A stretch of DNA of 64,000 nt, taken from assembly GCA_964498065.1 (NCBI GenBank), contig CAZCFZ010000002.1, positions 53,586-117,585 on the forward strand. Reading direction: 5' to 3'. Of the stretch, positions 44,508-54,162 are shown piece after piece. Every line of letters starts with the position of its first letter. Within the stretch, counting starts at the first letter, position 1. Source of the DNA: FEN-1297 sp964498065 (GTDB taxonomy: Bacteria; Bacteroidota; Ignavibacteria; Ignavibacteriales; Ignavibacteriaceae). The position numbers and the translations under genes are program-made. The notes beneath the pieces are model-generated. The model saw only the letters and a program-made list of their open reading frames with translations. It ran no database searches and was not told where the DNA came from.

Positions 44508-45824
44508 TTGGATAATCTTTTTGCTGCCCGTTCTACAATGGCAATTTCGCTGGCATTCCATATAATATTTGCTTGTATTGGAATGACTATGCCCTTCTTG
44601 ATGGTGATATCGAATTGGCTCTGGATAAAACGCAAAGACGAAATATATCTTCAATTGACAAAAGCCTGGTCTAAAGGCGTGGCAATATTTTTTGCCATAG
44701 GCGCTGTTTCGGGTACCGTACTTTCATTTGAACTGGGTTTATTATGGCCGGATTTTATGAAATATGCCGGTGCAATTATAGGTATGCCTTTCAGCTGGGA
44801 AGGCACTGCTTTTTTTGTTGAAGCTATTTGTATAGGATTATTTCTTTATGGATGGAATAGATTAAATCCATACGTTCATTGGATATCGGGATTACTGGTC
44901 GGTATTTCAGGAGTGCTTTCAGGTATTTTTGTCGTCTGTGCCAATGCATGGATGAACGCTCCGGCTGGTTTTGATTGGGTAAATGGAAAAGCTATAAATA
45001 TAAATCCCGTTGCCGCAATGTTTAATCCTGCATGGTTAAGTCAATCATCTCATATGATAATTGCCGCTTTTATAGCAACATCATTCGCAGTAGCAGGGTT
45101 GCATGCAATCTTACTTTTAAAAAATAAAAATAACCTCCTTCATAAGAGAGCTTTAATTATTGCATTAAGTTTCGGAAGTATTTTTGCAATTCTTCAGCCT
45201 CTTAGCGGCGATCATAGTGCAAAGGATGTTGCAAAACGTCAGCCTATTAAACTTGCAGCAATGGAAGGTCATTTTATAACCGAAAAAGGCGCCGGCCTTA
45301 CTATAGGCGGTATTCCGGATATAAAAACCGAAACAACAAACTTCGGGATAAAGATTCCGAAATTATTAAGTTTTTTAGCTTACGGAAATTTTAATGCGGA
45401 AGTAAAAGGACTTAGTGATTTTCCCAAAAATAACTGGCCGCCGATATTACCGGTTCATTTCGGATTTCAAATAATGGTCGGAATAGGTTTTCTTCTTGCG
45501 TTTGTCGGGGTATTATTTTGGATATTGTTTTGGAAATGGAAAGATAAAATTACGGTAAATTGGTTTTTAAAGTTGGCCGCAATTTGTACTCCGCTTGGTT
45601 TTATTGCTGTTGAAGCTGGATGGATAGTAACTGAAGTGGGAAGACAGCCGTGGATTATTTATAACATAATGAAAACGTTGGATGCCGTAACGCCTGTGCC
45701 GTATCAGGTAGTCCATTTGATCCTTTTTCTAATTGTCTATCTTCTTCTTTCCATTATGGCAGTCTGGCTCATGAGTCGTCAAATTAAAGTACTGGATAAT
45801 TTTAGAGACTTAAAGAGATCTTAA
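44508..45824 (+). CDS. cydA: cytochrome bd oxidase subunit I
   Basis: A 438-residue subunit with about nine helices. His18 in LAFHIIFACIGM is the heme b595/b558 region ligand; EGTAFFVEAICIGLFLYGW carries the conserved Glu residues and GRQPWIIYNIMKT is the typical heme-d end. The Q-loop is of the short type (E. coli CydA is about 520). It starts with TTG, supported by AGGAG at 44497-44501. It reduces oxygen to water with electrons from quinol. It is 64 bp upstream of cydB. Confidence 0.95.
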   Translation: MDNLFAARSTMAISLAFHIIFACIGMTMPFLMVISNWLWIKRKDEIYLQLTKAWSKGVAIFFAIGAVSGTVLSFELGLLWPDFMKYAGAIIGMPFSWEGTAFFVEAICIGLFLYGWNRLNPYVHWISGLLVGISGVLSGIFVVCANAWMNAPAGFDWVNGKAININPVAAMFNPAWLSQSSHMIIAAFIATSFAVAGLHAILLLKNKNNLLHKRALIIALSFGSIFAILQPLSGDHSAKDVAKRQPIKLAAMEGHFITEKGAGLTIGGIPDIKTETTNFGIKIPKLLSFLAYGNFNAEVKGLSDFPKNNWPPILPVHFGFQIMVGIGFLLAFVGVLFWILFWKWKDKITVNWFLKLAAICTPLGFIAVEAGWIVTEVGRQPWIIYNIMKTLDAVTPVPYQVVHLILFLIVYLLLSIMAVWLMSRQIKVLDNFRDLKRS

Positions 45825-45888
45825 CTTTACTTAAAAAGTTTTTACCAATTTTTCTAATGATAAAAAATATTAGTATGCGGGAGTTTAA

Positions 45889-46911
45889 ATGCTTTATGTA
45901 GTTATATTTTTCTTTCTGGTTTCTATATACATATATTGTTTACTAGGCGGAGCCGACTTTGGTGCAGGTATAATTGAACTGGGAGAAAAAAGAAAGTTTA
46001 AAGAAAGAACAAGACACTTGGTTTCCGATGCAATGGCTCCAATATGGGAGGCAAACCATATGTGGCTGATAATTGCCGTTGTGATTTTATTTAACGCTTT
46101 CCCTCTGGTTTATACCACATTACTTGTGTCTCTTTCCATTCCTTTAATATTAATGTTAATCGGTATCATTTTACGCGGAACTGCTTTTACTTTCAGACAC
46201 TATGATGCGATTAAAGATTCTTCCCAGGAACTTTATTCGAAAGTTTTTGAGTATTCAAGCTTAATAGTTCCGTTTTTCTTCGGGTTAGTTGTCGGAAGTA
46301 TAGTTTCGGGAAATATTGTCACCAACCCTTCATCGTTTTATGAGGGTTACGTAAATCCGTGGCTAAATTTATTTTCAATCTCGACAGGTATTTTTGTTGC
46401 ATCGCTTTTTTCTTTCATCGCTTCCGTATTTCTAACAAGCGAAATTTCAGATAAAAGTATTTTGAACGGCTTTATCTTGAAGTCCAAAAAATCCATAGTG
46501 GCTGCCGTAGCCGGCGGTTTGCTGGTATTTATTTCTTCAATAATTGATAACGTACATTTTTCCGAGAGCTTTTTCGGCAATTACCTGAGTATCGGCTTGA
46601 TGCTGATAGCAACCGCCTGTTTACCATTGTTATGGAAAACTTTAGAGAAAGGATCAAAATGGATATCCAGAATTTTAGTCGGAGCGCAACTGTTATTCAT
46701 CCTTGGTGCTTTTTATATTGTTTACTTTCCTACCCTTGTAATAATTAGGAACGGCAGTTCATTAACATTTTATAATTCGGCGGCTCCGGAAATAACCATT
46801 AATTACCTGGGGTGGGCACTGATTGTCGGTTCGTTAATTATATTTCCCGCTTTGTTTTATTTACTTAGAGTTTTTAAGACCGAAAAGAAAAGTGCAGCCG
46901 GCAAATTATAA
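45889..46911 (+). CDS. cydB: cytochrome bd oxidase subunit II
   Basis: A 340-residue subunit with eight or nine helices. LLGGADFGAGIIEL at the start and ANHMWLIIAVVILFNAFP are the typical blocks of CydB, which pairs with CydA. AUG with GGGAG upstream. The two genes are a plain cydAB operon without a detected cydX. This gives the organism a high-affinity terminal oxidase, in addition to the bc and multiheme modules. Confidence 0.95.
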   Translation: MLYVVIFFFLVSIYIYCLLGGADFGAGIIELGEKRKFKERTRHLVSDAMAPIWEANHMWLIIAVVILFNAFPLVYTTLLVSLSIPLILMLIGIILRGTAFTFRHYDAIKDSSQELYSKVFEYSSLIVPFFFGLVVGSIVSGNIVTNPSSFYEGYVNPWLNLFSISTGIFVASLFSFIASVFLTSEISDKSILNGFILKSKKSIVAAVAGGLLVFISSIIDNVHFSESFFGNYLSIGLMLIATACLPLLWKTLEKGSKWISRILVGAQLLFILGAFYIVYFPTLVIIRNGSSLTFYNSAAPEITINYLGWALIVGSLIIFPALFYLLRVFKTEKKSAAGKL

Positions 46912-46923
46912 AACCGGTCAAAC

Positions 46924-47265
46924 TTATTTTACTTCTTTCAACAGCTCCAATCTATTTCCAAAATCCTTGCTGAAGTCTTCAATCATTTTAGCTACATCAT
47001 TATTGTTGGTTGCCCTTCGATAGGTGTCGGCCATTTTTGTTAAGATTTGGTAAAAATGTATATTCATGTCATCAATCAGCATATCTTTAGACCAAAGATC
47101 AATTCCCATTGTTACTTTTTCTTTTGTATCCCACAGAGAAATCATCATTGAACTGCATTGTTTCTTTCCTTCAAAGCCTGCATCATTTGCTTCCCACTCT
47201 ATTTTCTTCGGTAAATTCTTATCGTCTAACTGAATTGTGAATTTTATCTCCGATGTTCTCGGCAT
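46924..47265 (-). CDS. gldC: gliding motility-associated protein GldC
   Basis: A 113-residue cytoplasmic protein that matches GldC along its whole length: SEIKFTIQLDDKNLPKKIEW, then MMISLWDTKEKVTMGIDLW and the end MIEDFSKDFG. In Flavobacterium GldC accompanies the gliding/T9SS gene set, but its exact function is unknown. Here it is alone, convergent with cydB, so it does not sit in a gld cluster. Confidence 0.9.
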   Translation of the reverse strand: MPRTSEIKFTIQLDDKNLPKKIEWEANDAGFEGKKQCSSMMISLWDTKEKVTMGIDLWSKDMLIDDMNIHFYQILTKMADTYRRATNNNDVAKMIEDFSKDFGNRLELLKEVK

Positions 47266-47538
47266 TTTAATCCTTTGTTTTTAATACAGAAAATTTATGA
47301 TGCTAAAATAATAAATTATTATAATTTATTTTAAGCTGTTCCTTTCTTCAAGGTTAGGAATTTTTATTTAATAAAATATCGGATTAATCAGCTTTTATTA
47401 GTGAATTATAAATTCATTTATAATAAAATTCTTCATATTTTGAAATAACAAAAAATATCTTTATTTATTGCTTGAATTCAAAATTTTTTACCGTGTCCAT
47501 GAAATACCGCAATTATTTTATAACAAGACGGACGTTTA

Positions 47539-48099
47539 ATGAGAAATTTACTTAGCCATACTGTACTTACGCCGATAATGATTTTCTTTTTATTACTTAC
47601 TACCAATACCATTGCACAAAGTGATTTCGGTGCAGGTATAAATTTGGGAGGCGGAACTATAGGGGGAAACTTACCCACACAGGGAGCTTTTACATCATCA
47701 TTTTTTATCGAGGCTAATCCGGGATTTAATGCTAATATACTGACAAGATTAAGCTTTATTTATGATACCGATACTAATATATTATTACCGAAGACAACCG
47801 GCAGATATTATCCTTTCATTAAAGGTTTTTCTCTTAAGGGAGTGACTTCCCAAATACTTTCAGGTAATATCTATATTGAAGAAGGACTGGGTCCGTTAAT
47901 TTTAAATGACAGAACCTTCGACAATATAAACGAATGGGATTTAGGTATTAGTTTCTCAGTTGTTGTCGGGTTTGACTTAAGAACATTAGCAAACTCGGGT
48001 TTTAAATTGGGAGCGGGAACCGATTATGGTTTAACTTTTACGAATTCAAACGTAAGAAATTTTTCCGTTTACTTTAACCTGGAGTATATGATAAAATAG
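47539..48099 (+). CDS. small outer membrane beta-barrel-like protein
   Basis: A 186-residue exported protein with a signal peptide (about 1-27, ending TIAQS). The mature part has Gly-rich strands (FGAGINLGGGTIGGN, FSLKGVTSQILSGNIYIEEG) and ends in YFNLEYMIK, typical of a small barrel. I recognise no specific family. It is followed by a terminator shared with the convergent peptidase gene. Confidence 0.6.
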   Translation: MRNLLSHTVLTPIMIFFLLLTTNTIAQSDFGAGINLGGGTIGGNLPTQGAFTSSFFIEANPGFNANILTRLSFIYDTDTNILLPKTTGRYYPFIKGFSLKGVTSQILSGNIYIEEGLGPLILNDRTFDNINEWDLGISFSVVVGFDLRTLANSGFKLGAGTDYGLTFTNSNVRNFSVYFNLEYMIK

Positions 48100-48123
48100 T
48101 ATTTAAATATGATTGATGGTTAT

Positions 48124-48160
48124 AAAAAAAGCCGCCTGAAAAGACGGCTTTAATTTTAAT
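48124..48160. terminator. bidirectional terminator between barrel and S46 peptidase
   Basis: AAAGCCG (48128-48134) pairs with CGGCTTT (48145-48151), flanked by A-rich and T-rich runs, so it can work on both strands. It lies between two converging genes. Confidence 0.8.
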
Positions 48161-48170
48161 ACCTATTCAC

Positions 48171-50375
48171 TTATTTAGTGCCTGTGCTTGTTGTATCCTC
48201 ATCAACTATTTTTCCGTATTTCAGTTCATCACTTAATCTTGTAGCTTTATACACGTCTTTAATTGCTTCCATCATTCCGGCAGAATGAACTGCAACACAT
48301 CTGTTCTCATCGGTTGTAAAAATAAAATCTCCCGGTAAGCTCTGAATATTACCGTCAAAAGCTAATCCAACGATTTGCGCTTTTTCATTTATAACCGGGC
48401 TTCCCGAATTTCCTCCGATTATATCGTTAGTGGATACAAAATCCATTGGTGTTTGCAGGCTAAAATCTGAAGGCGGATTCTGCCATCTTTTAGGAAGGTT
48501 CCACGGATATTTTTTGCCAAATGAATAATACCTGTTATATAACCCGTAAAATGTAGTAAACGGAGGTGCAATAGTTCCGTTATATGGAAAACCTTTAACA
48601 ACTCCGTCTGAAATTCTTAATGTAAATGTTGCATCCGGAGGAATTGAAGTTCCATATACATCGAATAGGGCTTTACCTAACTCCTCAGAATATGTTTCAC
48701 TCTGCGATGTTATATTTCTTATTTTATTCTGCAAATCTGCTTTCTTTGCTTTTGTATGAACAATAAAATAAATAAAAGGATCGCTTGAATTTAATATTGC
48801 ATCCGGTCCTTGTTTAATTAGCGCTTTCAGTTTATTAAGATTATCTAATACCGTGTTGCCGACCATATAATTAACAGCATCTTTTCCGGTTTTATTGCCT
48901 GTTATTTTCTCCACAAGGCTTTTATCGTTCAGATAATTATAAAATCTGCCGATCTCATCTTTTAGCAATTCTTTATTCAAATCCGTATTAAGATGTTCCG
49001 GAATTATATCTTTAATCGTAGAATCGAGTTCTGTTCCTTGATAAGATAATTCCCTTTGACTTTCAGGCAGTTTTAATTGATCGGCAAGATCAACTACATC
49101 CTGAGCTTCCATAAAATATTGGGAGCTAAAATAAGGATTAATTTGCAGAGCAAAATATTCATTGCTTATTCCGCGTAATTGATTTTCGACACCGGCAATT
49201 TTATTCCAAAGATCCCCATACTTACTATTTAACTCCGGTTTTGAATGAACTGCTTCTTGAAACTTCTTTTCAAAATCAATTTTTCTTTGCATCAGTATGG
49301 GATCTCTTAAGCCTTTTAACATCCCGGTATATGCTTTAACCGAATTGGAAATTCCGAAAAGTCGATTTTGCAATTCATCTTTTCTTTCGGGATGATTTTT
49401 AATTTCTTTCGTGTAAATATTTACCAATTCATTTAATAAATTTAATGTCCTGGGATATTGTACATCCCTCATATATTCCAATTGAGCAACCGTCTTTAAG
49501 CGATCTGTATGACCAGGATTTCCTACAACGAAAACCGGTTCCCCGGGTTCTGCACCGCTAGGACTCCAATGGAAATAATTTTTCGTTTGAAGCGGTTTGC
49601 CGTTTTCATAAACTCTAAAGAAATTGCAATCCAAATCATAACGGGGATAAGTAAAATTATCATAATCTCCTCCGAAATAACCCAGAGAAGCTTCCGGTGA
49701 AAAAACTAACCGAACATCAGTATATCTTTTATATCCGTAAAGAGAATATTTTCCGCCGTTATATAAAGTAACAATTTGAATTCTTAAGCCTGTGTCTTTT
49801 TTCTCCTGTTTTTCCAATTCCTCCATTTCCTTATTCTTGTCGGCAACTTTTTCTTCGGGGGTTTTTCCTTTATCTATTGCGTCCTGAATTTGTTTGGTTA
49901 CATCTTTTATCAAGACTAATTGATCAACATACAATCCCGGAACCGGTCTTTCATCTGCAAGTGTTTTTGCATAAAAGCCGTTATCAAAAAGGTCCTCTCC
50001 CGGTTTAGTAACCTTTGCTACCGATTCTCTACCGCAGTGATGATTAGTCATTACCAGTCCGTCTGCAGATACAAATGAAGCGGAACAATAATTGGCAAAA
50101 CGAAGAGCAGACATTCGGACTTTATTAAGCCATTCTTCGGTGGGTCTAAAATTATATTCTTTCTGAAAATAATTTAAAGGCGGGTAATCAAAAGTCCACA
50201 TTTTACCCGTATCAAATTTACCGGCTTTAACAGTATCTAGATTTAACCAGCTGTAATTTCCCAAAGTATTTGTAGAACTCTGCTGCACATTCGATGTAGA
50301 TGCGCATCCGGCTATTAAAATTAAGGACATTATTATTCCTAATTTAACACCAAGTTTTTCAATGATTTGTTTCAT
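48171..50375 (-). CDS. S46 family dipeptidyl peptidase, lipoprotein
   Basis: A 734-residue peptidase. An N-terminal lipoprotein signal ends LILIAGC (Cys24). The catalytic His is in NHHCGRESV (His112/113), the Ser in GGNSGSPV near residue 656, and the Asp is in the middle domain (DLDCNFFRVY). This matches DPP7/DPP11-type peptidases of Bacteroidota, which release dipeptides from the N-terminus of peptides in the periplasm. The lipid anchor is an addition to the usual signal peptide. The P1 specificity cannot be told. Confidence 0.92.
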   Translation of the reverse strand: MKQIIEKLGVKLGIIMSLILIAGCASTSNVQQSSTNTLGNYSWLNLDTVKAGKFDTGKMWTFDYPPLNYFQKEYNFRPTEEWLNKVRMSALRFANYCSASFVSADGLVMTNHHCGRESVAKVTKPGEDLFDNGFYAKTLADERPVPGLYVDQLVLIKDVTKQIQDAIDKGKTPEEKVADKNKEMEELEKQEKKDTGLRIQIVTLYNGGKYSLYGYKRYTDVRLVFSPEASLGYFGGDYDNFTYPRYDLDCNFFRVYENGKPLQTKNYFHWSPSGAEPGEPVFVVGNPGHTDRLKTVAQLEYMRDVQYPRTLNLLNELVNIYTKEIKNHPERKDELQNRLFGISNSVKAYTGMLKGLRDPILMQRKIDFEKKFQEAVHSKPELNSKYGDLWNKIAGVENQLRGISNEYFALQINPYFSSQYFMEAQDVVDLADQLKLPESQRELSYQGTELDSTIKDIIPEHLNTDLNKELLKDEIGRFYNYLNDKSLVEKITGNKTGKDAVNYMVGNTVLDNLNKLKALIKQGPDAILNSSDPFIYFIVHTKAKKADLQNKIRNITSQSETYSEELGKALFDVYGTSIPPDATFTLRISDGVVKGFPYNGTIAPPFTTFYGLYNRYYSFGKKYPWNLPKRWQNPPSDFSLQTPMDFVSTNDIIGGNSGSPVINEKAQIVGLAFDGNIQSLPGDFIFTTDENRCVAVHSAGMMEAIKDVYKATRLSDELKYGKIVDEDTTSTGTK

Positions 50376-50882
50376 TGCTAATCCTATTTATTGTTGTATA
50401 AATTATACCTAACTGCACACATTTTATTAATAATAAATTCATATTAAGAGTGATTAAATAATTTAGAGCCCTGCGGGTAAATTTTAATTGCAGGATCGGA
50501 GGAAATATTTATTACCATAAAGTTGAAAGAATATTTACAAATTAATTTCAAGTTCTATGTATAAAGATGAACTAACTAAATAAATATATTAAATTTTAAT
50601 TTTTAAGATAAAAAATTAAATTTTTCCCCTTTGTGTAAACAATCAAACCATCATCTTATTTGACCGTTTATCATTATTAATGTTAGAATTCAGCGAAATT
50701 TAATAAGAAGTTGGAATTATTATTTCAATAAATGAGGGTTTAAAGAAGATAAGCAAGATTAGGTATAAAACTCCTCTTGGTTATTAAAGCAAATTTATAA
50801 ATTATAATAACCATAGAAACTTAAATTCAATAAATTGATCAACAATCTGCCGACTTCAAAAAGTTAAAACGAATATAGGAAA
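50376..50882. other. AT-rich intergenic region, nothing recognised
   Basis: 507 bp between two minus-strand genes. It should hold the promoter of the S46 peptidase. No gene, structured RNA or repeat was recognised. Confidence 0.45.
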
Positions 50883-51203
50883 TTAAATATAAGAATCCGG
50901 TTGATATAATGGTTCAATTTCCCATTCATCTTCAATGGTTCCAACACAGTGAGAACACTTGGGAACATTGAAAACTACTTTTTCCTCATTAGGTGTAGCC
51001 CGTACAAAGTTTAAGATTGTTTTACAACTTGAACATTGTACCACGTGTGAGGTAGTTGTCTTTTTGCTGCATTCCGGACAAATGAAACCTAATTCCCCCG
51101 GAGTTTCATCAGGATTTACCAGGAAAATAGCGTTGCATTTTGAATTGTTGCATCTAGCGAAGTGCCATTTTACAGTATCTTTAGTAACGATAATCTTCTC
51201 CAA
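50883..51203 (-). CDS. zinc-ribbon protein, function unknown
   Basis: A 106-residue cytoplasmic protein with four Cys pairs: CNNSKC, CPEC, CSSC and CSHC, so two zinc ribbons are likely. The C-terminal part is acidic and ends in YQPDSYI. No family is recognised; the composition suggests a protein that binds nucleic acid or another protein. It is divergent from the phosphomannomutase gene. Confidence 0.6.
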   Translation of the reverse strand: MEKIIVTKDTVKWHFARCNNSKCNAIFLVNPDETPGELGFICPECSKKTTTSHVVQCSSCKTILNFVRATPNEEKVVFNVPKCSHCVGTIEDEWEIEPLYQPDSYI

Positions 51204-51416
51204 TTATTTTTTTACGCCCAAAAAGTAAGTAGTTCCGAATAAAAAGTCCATTGAAAAATAATTCTCTTTTTATTTTTTCTTAATTGAATCAATGGATAAT
51301 TTTTATAAATTTAACTGTTCAAAAATATAACCTACAATATTTAGATGTAATTCACAATTAATTCTACGATAAATTTTTAAGTTTGTTTTTATTAAAACTC
51401 ATTGGAGCGAAAAAAG

Positions 51417-52766
51417 ATGGATAAAATCAGCTGTTTTAAGGCTTATGATATTAGAGGTAAAGTACCTACAGGACTAAACCCTGATTTGGCATATAAAATC
51501 GGCATTGCTTTTGCCAGATATATAAACGCAGAGAAAATTGTAATAGGACATGACGTAAGAAAATCTTCCGAAGCTATTTCGGAAGCGCTCATAAAAGGAT
51601 TAACAACCAGCGGCGTAGATGTAATAGATATCGGATTATGCGGTACGGAGATGATTTATTATACTACACCGGAACTTGAAGCCGACGGGGGTATAATGAT
51701 TACTGCAAGTCATAATCCGCCTGAGTATAACGGGATGAAATTTGTAAGACAGGGATCCGTCCCTGTTGGTTATGATTCCGGGTTAAAAGAAGTTGAACAA
51801 ATGATTTTAAATAATGATCTCGAGCCGCTAAGGCATGAACCGGGAGACATTTACAGAAAACATATAATGAGCGGTTTCATAAATAATTTAAGAAATTTTT
51901 ATGACCCTCATAAAATTAGTCCGCTGAAAGTGGTTGTAAATGCAGGAAACGGCTGTGCAGGGCCGGCGCTAAATGCAATCGAGCAATATCTTCCGATTGA
52001 AATGATAAAGGTATTTATTGATCCAGATTCCGAATTCCCGAACGGGGTTCCTAATCCTCTACTGCCTGAAAACAGGCAAGCAACCATTGATAAAGTGCTT
52101 TCTCACAAAGCAGATTTGGGAGTAGCGTGGGACGGTGACTATGACCGCTGTTTTTTCTTCGATGAAAAAGGAAATTTTATCGAAGGATACTACATTGTCG
52201 GACTTTTAGCTAAATCAATATTAAAAAAACACCCCGGTGAAAAAATTGTTCATGATCCGAGATTAATTTGGAACACTGTAGAAGTTGTTAAAAAAAGCGG
52301 CGGAGTGCCTGTAGTTTCTAAAAGCGGTCATGCTTTTATAAAACAAAAAATGCGCGAAGTAAATGCAATATACGGCGGTGAAATGTCTGCACATCATTAT
52401 TTTAGAGATAATGCTTACTCCGACAGCGGTATGATTCCGTTCCTGCTGATTTTACAACTGATATCGGAGGAAAAAAAGCCGCTTTCCAAATTGGTTGAGG
52501 AAATGATTAACGCTTATCCGTGTTCGGGTGAAATAAACTCGAAAGTAGATAACCCTGCCAAAAAAATAGAAGAAGCGGAAAAAAAATATTCGGACGGCAA
52601 AGTCGATCATCTTGACGGTGTCAGCGTGGAATATAAGGATTGGAGATTTAACCTTAGAATGTCCAATACCGAGCCCATTATTAGACTTAATGTTGAAAGC
52701 AGATCAGACATTAAATTACTGGAAGAGAAAACAAACGAATTATTAAAAGAAATTAGAAATGGGTAA
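51417..52766 (+). CDS. phosphomannomutase/phosphoglucomutase
   Basis: A 449-residue phosphohexomutase. The phosphoserine loop is ITASHNPPEYNG; the metal-binding loop is DGDYDRC; the sugar loop is GGEMSAHHYFRD and the phosphate loop RMSNTEPIIRLN. It matches the AlgC/ManB type (alpha-D-phosphohexomutase). The ATG at 51417 is preceded by GGAG at 51404-51407, which is better than the TTG at 51402. It interconverts hexose 1- and 6-phosphates for cell-surface sugars. Monocistronic as far as visible. Confidence 0.93.
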   Translation: MDKISCFKAYDIRGKVPTGLNPDLAYKIGIAFARYINAEKIVIGHDVRKSSEAISEALIKGLTTSGVDVIDIGLCGTEMIYYTTPELEADGGIMITASHNPPEYNGMKFVRQGSVPVGYDSGLKEVEQMILNNDLEPLRHEPGDIYRKHIMSGFINNLRNFYDPHKISPLKVVVNAGNGCAGPALNAIEQYLPIEMIKVFIDPDSEFPNGVPNPLLPENRQATIDKVLSHKADLGVAWDGDYDRCFFFDEKGNFIEGYYIVGLLAKSILKKHPGEKIVHDPRLIWNTVEVVKKSGGVPVVSKSGHAFIKQKMREVNAIYGGEMSAHHYFRDNAYSDSGMIPFLLILQLISEEKKPLSKLVEEMINAYPCSGEINSKVDNPAKKIEEAEKKYSDGKVDHLDGVSVEYKDWRFNLRMSNTEPIIRLNVESRSDIKLLEEKTNELLKEIRNG

Positions 52767-52823
52767 TGGGAGAAATAATTTCTTCTATTATTTGTTGTTG
52801 CTCATTATAAAAGAAAAATATCT

Positions 52824-53465
52824 TTACTTAACTTCGGTTACTATTGTAAACGGAACTTTTATTTTATCCCAGTTTAAATTTACTTCAGCCGAGTTTTTAC
52901 CTTTAGTATTTACCTTCATATTGTCGAATGTATATGAAAGCCATTCTTGATAATTAGACTGAATAGGCTTTACATTAAACCTAGCAAAATCTTCTGCTTC
53001 ATTATATTCAAATGCACCCCACTGGTCTGCTACTTTATTAAAAATAATCGTCCAGGCTTTATTTTCATAAGGAATTATAAAAAAACCGTACGAACCTGCA
53101 GGGAATTTTTTCCCATTAATCCAAACATCAGTACTAAATGTTAACTTAGTCGCCTCATTTGCACCGGCACGCCAAACTTTCTTATAAGGAACCAATCCTC
53201 CCCAAATTTTTCGTCCCTTTACACCCGGCCTACTGTATGAAATTGTTATATCTGTCAGTCCGATTGTTTGAGTAATAAAGGCTCTGGGGCTGACTCTAAC
53301 TTTTTTATGCCAATCAGGGGTAGTAGCCTGTTGACTTTGCTGGGTTGATTTCTTATTCATTTGACCAATTTTCTTTAACTGCTGCGCATTTGCAATTGAT
53401 CCGAATATTAAAAGTATGCCAATCAATAACATGAACATCAACGGAAACATATTTCTTTTTCTCAT
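52824..53465 (-). CDS. DUF2911 exported protein
   Basis: A 213-residue exported protein: signal peptide (about 6-27, ending IANAQQ), then a Gln/Ser-rich linker and the DUF2911 domain with VSPRAFITQTIG, DITISYSRPGVKGRKIWG, VWRAGANEATKL and FPAGSYGFFIIP. The family is common in Bacteroidota and of unknown function. It is convergent with the mutase gene. Confidence 0.88.
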   Translation of the reverse strand: MRKRNMFPLMFMLLIGILLIFGSIANAQQLKKIGQMNKKSTQQSQQATTPDWHKKVRVSPRAFITQTIGLTDITISYSRPGVKGRKIWGGLVPYKKVWRAGANEATKLTFSTDVWINGKKFPAGSYGFFIIPYENKAWTIIFNKVADQWGAFEYNEAEDFARFNVKPIQSNYQEWLSYTFDNMKVNTKGKNSAEVNLNWDKIKVPFTIVTEVK

Positions 53466-53616
53466 GAGGCACTCCGAATTATTTGATTCTATAATATATC
53501 TTAATGTTTTTGCACGAATAATTAAACTTTAATATTTAATTTATAAATTATTAATTAAATTTCATTGAATAATCTAACGGATTAATAAAAATTAATTTTC
53601 AGGTGATTTTACTCTT

Positions 53617-54117
53617 ATGGCAGTTAAAAATATACTTTTACTCGGCGATCCGAAATTATATGAAGTCTGTTCCCCTGTAATTCAAAATGAACTTGACGAA
53701 GTACAAAAAACAGTTGAAGATCTTCACGATACTTTAATGAATTTCCGGAAAAAATACAATGCAGGCAGAGCAATTGCCGCACCGCAAATCGGTTATATGA
53801 AAAGATTAATTTATATGAATATAGACAAACCGGTTGTATTTATAAATCCGGTAATCGATATTTTAAGTGCCGAAATGATTGAATTGTGGGATGACTGCAT
53901 GAACTTCCCGGATATACTCGTAAAAGTAAAACGCCATAAAAAATGTCATGTTACATATAGAGATATGGATTGGAATTATCAATCGTTAAATTTTGAGGAT
54001 AGTCTTTCGGAATTAATTCAGCACGAGGTCGATCATTTAAACGGGATACTTGCCGTATCAAGAGCAATCGACGGAAAATCATTCGCATTAAAAAGCCAGA
54101 AAGAATTTTTGAGATAA
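53617..54117 (+). CDS. divergent peptide deformylase
   Basis: A 166-residue deformylase-like protein. Motif 1 is GRAIAAPQIG, motif 3 is QHEVDHLNGI with the metal ligands His136 and His140 and catalytic Glu137, and the third ligand Cys94 is in DDCMNFPD. The usual motif 2 (EGCLS) is changed at three positions. Metal ligands are complete, so activity is possible, but it may be a second, specialised copy. No methionyl-tRNA formyltransferase gene is adjacent, as it would be for the housekeeping def. Confidence 0.85.
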   Translation: MAVKNILLLGDPKLYEVCSPVIQNELDEVQKTVEDLHDTLMNFRKKYNAGRAIAAPQIGYMKRLIYMNIDKPVVFINPVIDILSAEMIELWDDCMNFPDILVKVKRHKKCHVTYRDMDWNYQSLNFEDSLSELIQHEVDHLNGILAVSRAIDGKSFALKSQKEFLR

Positions 54118-54162
54118 TTAATTTTCTAAATTCGGGAAGTGAAAATTTATTTCCGATATTTA

